The notes below the pieces were generated by a model that saw only the letters and a program-made list of their open reading frames with translations, made no database searches and had not been told where the DNA came from. From JBBQTU01 sp038213005 (GTDB lineage Bacteria > Planctomycetota > Phycisphaerae > Tepidisphaerales > Tepidisphaeraceae): DNA of 9,516 nt. The DNA lies in contig JBBQTU010000169.1 of the NCBI GenBank assembly GCA_038213005.1, forward strand, positions 1-9,516, in the 5' to 3' direction. Made by a program: the position numbers and the translations under genes. Shown one piece after another: positions 5,585-9,516 of this stretch (positions are counted from its first letter, which is position 1; the number at the start of each line of letters is the position of its first letter).

Positions 5585-8500
5585 GGGCAGAGCGACGGTG
5601 CGGTCGCCTCCTGAATGGCCCGGCGCAGGGTGCTGACGGGGACGGGCTTGACCAGGTGCATGGCAAACCCTGCCACCAGACTGCGCTGCATATCTTCATC
5701 CTGTCCAAAGCCGCTGATGGCGATGCCCGGGATGGGCCGGTGCTGGCTGAACCAGCGCATCACGTCGATGCCACTGCCGTCGGGCAGGCCAATATCGCTC
5801 AGCAGCAGGTCGAACGCCTGCGACTCGGCAGCGGCAATCGCTTCCTGGACCGTCGATGTCGGCTGCACGTTGTGGCCCATGGTCCGCAGCAGATGCGCCA
5901 GGACCTTGCGCGTCGTCGGATCGTCCTCGACCCAGAGGATGCGCAGCGGCGCTGGCGCGGCGGGCGCGGGCGCGGGAACGTCGGGCAGGGGCGATGCCGG
6001 TCTCGCGGGTTGGCCACCCGCGCCCTCACCATCGCCGCCATCACTGCCCGCGCCCTCACCGCCCGCGGTGGTCGAGGCCAGCGGAAGGCGGACGGTGAAG
6101 GTCGAGCCTTTGCCGCGTCCCTCGCTGGCGACGGCAATGGACCCGCCGAGTTGCTGCATCAGGGTCTTGGCGATGGCCATGCCCAGCCCCAGTCCGCCGG
6201 GCCGGACGTCGGCCATGTTTGGCCCGCGCTCAAAGGCGTCGAAGATGCGGGGCAGGAACTCGCTGTCGATGCCGATGCCGGTGTCGATGAAGCGAAGCTC
6301 CAGCATCCCCTCGGCGGTGTTGTCGGACTCGAGGGTCAGGGTGCCGCCAAGCGGCGTGTAGTGCATGGCGTTCTTGATGATGTTCCAGCAGACCTGCTGC
6401 ATGCGGAGGGGATCGACGTGGACCATGTGCTGCGTGGCCTTGAGGTCCCGCCGGATCGCCGGGCCCATGGCGTCGTCCTCTTCTGCCGACATCGCCAGGG
6501 CGCGCTCGAGCAGTTCGTGTGCGTCGACAAACTCTGGCTTCAGTTGCAGCTTGCCGCGGGCCAGGCGGGTGAGGTCCAGCAGGCCGTCGATCAGGCGAGT
6601 CTCCAGTTCGATGCCCTGGCGCATCATGGTGATCGATTTCTGCAATGACGCGGGCACCTGCGGGTCCTCCTGCAGCATCGACAAACGCATGAGGATCGGC
6701 ATCAGGGGTGTTCGCAGTTCGTGACTGACGGTCGCCATGAGCCGGTCCTTGGCGCGGCTGGCCTCTTCGGCGGCGGTCTTGGCAGCAGCGAGCGCTGCCT
6801 CGGTCCGTTTGCGAAGCGTCATGTCGCGCAGGATAGAGATCATGGCCGGCCGGCCACCAAGATCGAAGAGACTGGTGTTGAGCTCAATGGGGATCCGACG
6901 GCCGTCTTTCCTGAGGCCCGTGGACTCCCAGAGGATTTGGCCCTTCTCGGCCAATTCTTTGGCCCAGACGGCGAATGCAGCGGGATCGTCGCAGGCGTCG
7001 ATATCCAACGGCGTCATCTGCAGAAACTCTTCGCGATCGTACCCGAACTGTTGACAGGCGACGTCGTTGACGTCAATGAACCGCCCGGGCTTCCCATCCT
7101 CGTCGGGCCTGCAAACCAATACCGCGTCGTTACCGCTGTTGAACAGAAGCTGGTATTTTCGCGAGAGTTCGCTGGCGGCCTGTTCGGCCCGTTTGCGCGC
7201 GGTGACGTCCATCGCCATGCTGATCACGCATCGCTTGGCGTCGGCGTCTTTTCCCAGCGGCGCAGCGCTGAAATCCCACACCCGCTTGTCACCGCCGGCG
7301 GTGTTCACCTCATATTCGCCGCAAACCACCCGGCCGGTGGCCGAGTAGAGCCTGTCGATGTCGGCTCTGACAGCATCGGCGTCCTGGCCATGGGCTCTGT
7401 GCGCCCAGTCGGCGATCGTCGCAATCTCCTCGCTCCGATAGCCGGTGATCTCATACCACACGTTGCTTACCATCAAGATCCGCCCGTCCTCCGCATGGAT
7501 CATGATGGGAAAGGGGGCATCCACCACCGCCCGCCGTAAGCGGTGCTCGCTTTCCCGCACCCGGGTCGTTTGATTCTTTACCGCGCGTCTCAGGCGGCCG
7601 TTGAACAGCATCAACGCCAGAACAACCAGCAAACCCGCTGATATGAGCCCCGCCGCAATGTAGACCAGCGGCAGCAGGTAGCGATGTGACCAGGGCTGAG
7701 GGGGGGTGAACAGAAAACCGTCCATCGAGTAGTCAGGCCCGAGCAGGCCAAGCTTGGCATACTGGTCTCCGATCTGACGCCAGCGCCAGGGGTTCATATG
7801 CCCGACCTCGACCAGGTCGGGCAGAATCAACAGTTCCATGGCCGCGGCTTCGAAGAGCAGATGCTCACGGGTGCTGCGCGTGCTGTAACGACCGAGGATC
7901 AGGTTGGCCATTTCTGTACGATGAGACATGGCGTAGATCCAGCCGCGGCGGGAGGCGTCCATGAACGCCGCGACCCGCTCGGGATGCTCAGTTGCTTCCT
8001 TCTGGTTGGTGAAAAGGCAGTCGCCGTAGAAGTCGATGCCGTACTTCAGGGGATGGATCAGGTTGACGTCGATTCGTCGCTGCTTCATGAGGAACGGCTC
8101 GTTGGTGGAGTAGCACGAGATGGCATCGGCGCGGCCCTCGATCAGGTCCTCGATGTTCCATGAGTGAGGCAGGCGTTGTATGTTGCGGTCGTTCAGACCC
8201 TCGTTGCGGAGCATCGCCGTGATCTCGGGGTCGACCGCGGTCTCAATCATGACGCGTTTGCCGCGCAGATCCTGGGGCGTGTGGATGCCGGAGTCGCTTC
8301 GGACCATGAGCATCGTCGGAGCGTGTTGGAAGATTGCGCCAATCGCGACCAGCGGCTGCCCCTGCACCCGTTGGATGAGAAGATTCGACCCGCTGATGCC
8401 GTATTCGGCATGGCCGGTGGCGACAACGGACGTCGGGTCCAGTTGGGGAGTCGCCTCTTTGAGGATGACCTCCAAGCCGGCGTTACGGAAGTAGCCCTGT

Positions 8501-8715
8501 TCAATGGCCGCGTAATAGCCGGAAAACTGGAACTGGTGATGCCACTTGAGCTGTAAGGCGACGCGTTGCAGGGCGCGTCCGGGGACGTTGTGCATCAGTT
8601 CTGCCGACGGGCTGGCCAGAGCCTTTTGGCATAACAAGGCGGTCCCTGTGCCGGCCGCCAGCAAGGCGGCTATCGTGACCAGAACAAGAAAGGCGAATCG
8701 CCTCCGCGCGCTCAT
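5581..8715 (-). CDS. Hybrid sensor histidine kinase with NMT1/THI5-type periplasmic binding domain, two PAS domains and receiver
   Basis: From ATG 8715 the protein has 1044 residues. An N-terminal hydrophobic segment (about 7-28) acts as signal or anchor. A solute-binding domain of the NMT1/THI5 type follows (about 50-310), opening with QLKWHHQFQFSGYYAAIEQG and containing DLRGKRVMIE. A second membrane segment (about 347-371) places this domain outside the inner membrane. The cytoplasmic part has PAS 1 (about 390-509), PAS 2 (about 515-637), HisKA with His665 in SHELRTPL, HATPase with Asn782, DTGIGI (811-816) and GLGLG (841-845), a Gly/Ala/Pro linker, and a receiver with Asp931/Asp932, phosphorylated Asp974, Ser1001 and Lys1023. 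All key residues are present. Free NMT1/THI5 proteins bind thiamine-precursor pyrimidines or other small organic ligands, but the ligand here is unknown. The start at 8715 is favoured by GGGGGA five bases upstream and by the signal-like N-terminus; the frame is open to 8778. It is probably the first gene of an operon with the next kinase. Confidence 0.94.
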   Translation of the reverse strand: MSARRRFAFLVLVTIAALLAAGTGTALLCQKALASPSAELMHNVPGRALQRVALQLKWHHQFQFSGYYAAIEQGYFRNAGLEVILKEATPQLDPTSVVATGHAEYGISGSNLLIQRVQGQPLVAIGAIFQHAPTMLMVRSDSGIHTPQDLRGKRVMIETAVDPEITAMLRNEGLNDRNIQRLPHSWNIEDLIEGRADAISCYSTNEPFLMKQRRIDVNLIHPLKYGIDFYGDCLFTNQKEATEHPERVAAFMDASRRGWIYAMSHRTEMANLILGRYSTRSTREHLLFEAAAMELLILPDLVEVGHMNPWRWRQIGDQYAKLGLLGPDYSMDGFLFTPPQPWSHRYLLPLVYIAAGLISAGLLVVLALMLFNGRLRRAVKNQTTRVRESEHRLRRAVVDAPFPIMIHAEDGRILMVSNVWYEITGYRSEEIATIADWAHRAHGQDADAVRADIDRLYSATGRVVCGEYEVNTAGGDKRVWDFSAAPLGKDADAKRCVISMAMDVTARKRAEQAASELSRKYQLLFNSGNDAVLVCRPDEDGKPGRFIDVNDVACQQFGYDREEFLQMTPLDIDACDDPAAFAVWAKELAEKGQILWESTGLRKDGRRIPIELNTSLFDLGGRPAMISILRDMTLRKRTEAALAAAKTAAEEASRAKDRLMATVSHELRTPLMPILMRLSMLQEDPQVPASLQKSITMMRQGIELETRLIDGLLDLTRLARGKLQLKPEFVDAHELLERALAMSAEEDDAMGPAIRRDLKATQHMVHVDPLRMQQVCWNIIKNAMHYTPLGGTLTLESDNTAEGMLELRFIDTGIGIDSEFLPRIFDAFERGPNMADVRPGGLGLGMAIAKTLMQQLGGSIAVASEGRGKGSTFTVRLPLASTTAGGEGAGSDGGDGEGAGGQPARPASPLPDVPAPAPAAPAPLRILWVEDDPTTRKVLAHLLRTMGHNVQPTSTVQEAIAAAESQAFDLLLSDIGLPDGSGIDVMRWFSQHRPIPGIAISGFGQDEDMQRSLVAGFAMHLVKPVPVSTLRRAIQEATAPSLCP
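6017..6060 (-). repeat. Short direct repeat in the kinase-receiver linker
   Basis: The 14-bp sequence CCCGCGCCCTCACC occurs at 6017-6030 and again at 6047-6060, a 30-bp period. On the coding strand it gives two GEGAG units in a Gly/Asp/Ser-rich linker, followed by an Ala-Pro run before the receiver. The linker of this kinase is 21 residues longer than that of its downstream paralogue, so this low-complexity insertion explains most of the difference. Confidence 0.7.
6079..6753 (-). repeat. Duplicated histidine-kinase core, copy 2
   Basis: This is the counterpart of 3430-4104, offset by exactly 2649 bp, with the identical runs at 6166-6197, 6371-6405, 6470-6498 and 6725-6753. Similarity ends abruptly upstream of the HisKA domain, where the PAS and sensor parts of the two proteins diverge. 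It resumes more weakly in the receiver after the length-variable linker. Confidence 0.85.
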
Positions 8716-8720
8716 CAACG

Positions 8721-8726
8721 TCCCCC
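8721..8726 (-). promoter_or_regulatory. Ribosome-binding site deciding the kinase start
   Basis: On the minus strand GGGGGA lies five bases before ATG 8715. It is the best purine-rich site near the N-terminus and supports that ATG over the upstream in-frame start at 8778. Confidence 0.5.
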
Positions 8727-8964
8727 GATCACTATTGAACCCTGCCAATCGACTCCAGCCACGGTGCCCAAAGGCCAAATGGCGGAGCGATCAAACCTGA
8801 CGACAACCTCAGAATCCCCAGCCCGATGTGCACACAGACGATCTCGGCGTTCAGAAGAAGCAGTCTACTGCCTGTGGGGTCCCACTGCATCACGGGAACG
8901 AGGGGAATGCTGTGTTGGAGTCGGTATCTATGTGTGCCATCTTGCTGCTTGCAGCGAAATAGAC

Positions 8965-8989
8965 ATAACGCACCTACGAGGTGCGTTAT
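8965..8989 (-). terminator. Perfect 11-bp hairpin downstream of the minus-strand unknown genes
   Basis: ATAACGCACCT (8965-8975) and AGGTGCGTTAT (8979-8989) are exact reverse complements around a 3-base loop. On the minus strand the hairpin begins 8 bases after the TAG at 8998-9000 and is followed by GTCTATTTCG, a modest T-rich stretch. Position and structure suit a terminator for the genes to the right, shielding the kinase gene that starts at 8715 on the same strand. The short U-run makes efficient intrinsic termination uncertain. Confidence 0.6.
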
Positions 8990-8997
8990 CGATCGGG

Positions 8998-9271
8998 CTA
9001 CTTCACATCCAGGACGCGGTCGTCGTTGCAGGCGATGAGCGTCTGGCCCGGCTGGAGGGTGACGAAGTTGTCGTGCCAGTGGCCCTGGAACAGTTGGCAG
9101 AGCAGGTCCCACGGCGCCTTTCGCGGCTCGAATGTCCCGCGCCGGGCCGCTTCCTGCTTCCCCAGTTCGATCAGCGGGCGCTCGTCGCCGAGCCCCATCT
9201 CCAGGGAATGTAGTTGGTGAGCCAGTTGCCCATGAGCTCTTCGATGAAGTCGGCGTTGTCTCGGGCTTCAT
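8998..9271 (-). pseudogene. Frameshifted gene of unknown function
   Basis: Protein-like sequence continues across three frames. It starts as MKPE from ATG 9271, moves to a frame reading DNADFIEELMGNWLTNYIPW (about 9260-9201), then to a third frame from about 9197 that begins GLGDERPLIELGKQ, contains WDLLCQLFQGHWHDNF and ends CNDDRVLDVK at TAG 8998. One extra base near 9260-9262 and one extra G in the GGGG run at 9193-9196 (minus strand) would restore a single frame of about 92 codons. The ATG lies 5 bases after the stop of the preceding gene, as in an operon. I recognise no family. It is either a decayed gene or an intact one with two base-call errors. Alternatively only the 66-codon frame from ATG 9198 is translated. 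Confidence 0.5.
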
Positions 9272-9276
9272 GATGC

Positions 9277-9516
9277 TTACGCCGCCGCCTGTTTCCGGGT
9301 TGTCCCGGCCGCGGCGATCCACTGGCGAATCGTCTTCACCTGCGTCTCCCATGACCCGCCCGTGCGGAGCTTCAGGAACGCATCGTAAAGCGCGTCCATC
9401 GACTTCACGAAGTCGCGCACCAGGTCGATGCGCTCTTCGAAGAACGTCCGCGGCGTGTCGGCCTGCTCGATGTTGGGCAGTTGCAGCCCGCTGATCTGAA
9501 ACAGCTCGGTATTGAG
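9277..9516 (-). CDS. C-terminal part of an unknown protein (partial)
   Basis: Reading leftwards from the right edge, the frame is open for 79 codons to TAA at 9279-9277. The start lies outside the window. The peptide looks like a real soluble, mostly helical protein: a stretch with FFEERIDLVRDFVKSMDALY near the middle, then WETQVKTIRQWIAAAG and a short basic tail. I do not recognise the family and propose no function. Only 5 bases separate its stop from the ATG of the next, frameshifted gene, so the two were probably co-transcribed and end at the hairpin at 8965-8989. Confidence 0.55.
   Translation of the reverse strand, partial: LNTELFQISGLQLPNIEQADTPRTFFEERIDLVRDFVKSMDALYDAFLKLRTGGSWETQVKTIRQWIAAAGTTRKQAAA

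Noticed and set aside
5203..6648. 481-codon plus-strand frame across the kinase junction
   Set aside because: It lies antisense to both kinases' conserved domains and has Arg/Gly/His-rich content with no recognisable domain. Long antisense frames are expected at this GC content.
8944..8955. GCTGC-TT-GCAGC mini-hairpin next to the terminator
   Set aside because: A 5-bp stem with a 2-base loop is too small to support a function.
8732..9352. 206-codon minus-strand frame through the right-hand intergenic region
   Set aside because: It passes through the terminator-like hairpin and has Pro/Arg/Gly-rich low-complexity content. Better protein-like sequence is found in the other frames over 8998-9516.

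Overview
The window is high-GC bacterial DNA with strong C/G preference at third codon positions. It reads like a Gram-negative environmental bacterium. A member of the Planctomycetota/Verrucomicrobiota group is plausible from the gene content and the scarcity of clear Shine-Dalgarno sites, but nothing in the sequence proves the taxonomy.

Layout, left to right. (1) Positions 2-112 hold the last 36 codons of a gene that enters from the left, with a CPHC zinc-ribbon-like tail resembling some transposase C-termini. (2) Positions 113-478 carry no convincing gene. They contain a strong hairpin (308-342), a TTCTT x5 pyrimidine tract (356-380) and a near-consensus sigma70-type promoter (442-469) whose predicted start lies at or just before the araB ATG. 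(3) Positions 479-2871 are a two-gene operon, araB (ribulokinase) and araD (L-ribulose-5-phosphate 4-epimerase), overlapping by one base. They catalyse the second and third steps of L-arabinose catabolism, giving D-xylulose 5-phosphate. No L-arabinose isomerase (araA) is present here.

(4) On the opposite strand, convergent with araBD, two hybrid histidine kinases lie in tandem. The upstream one (8715 to 5581) has a periplasmic NMT1/THI5-type solute-binding domain, one further membrane segment, two PAS domains, HisKA, HATPase and a receiver. The downstream one (5418 to 2995) has about eight membrane segments, one PAS, HisKA, HATPase and a receiver. Their catalytic cores are close paralogues: 177 of 224 residues match by my hand count, with no gaps and a constant 2649-bp DNA offset. 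Their sensor halves are unrelated. One TGA separates them, and the frame stays open across the whole 162-bp gap. No response regulator with an output domain is in the window, so both would need to signal to a partner elsewhere.

(5) Positions 8716-8997 are non-coding as far as I can tell and include an 11-bp perfect hairpin (8965-8989) that suits a terminator for the next minus-strand genes. (6) Positions 8998-9516 hold a frameshifted minus-strand gene of unknown function and, just upstream of it, the C-terminal 79 codons of another unknown protein that runs off the right edge.

The araBD operon and the kinase pair are adjacent but convergent, so a functional link between them is not shown by the sequence.
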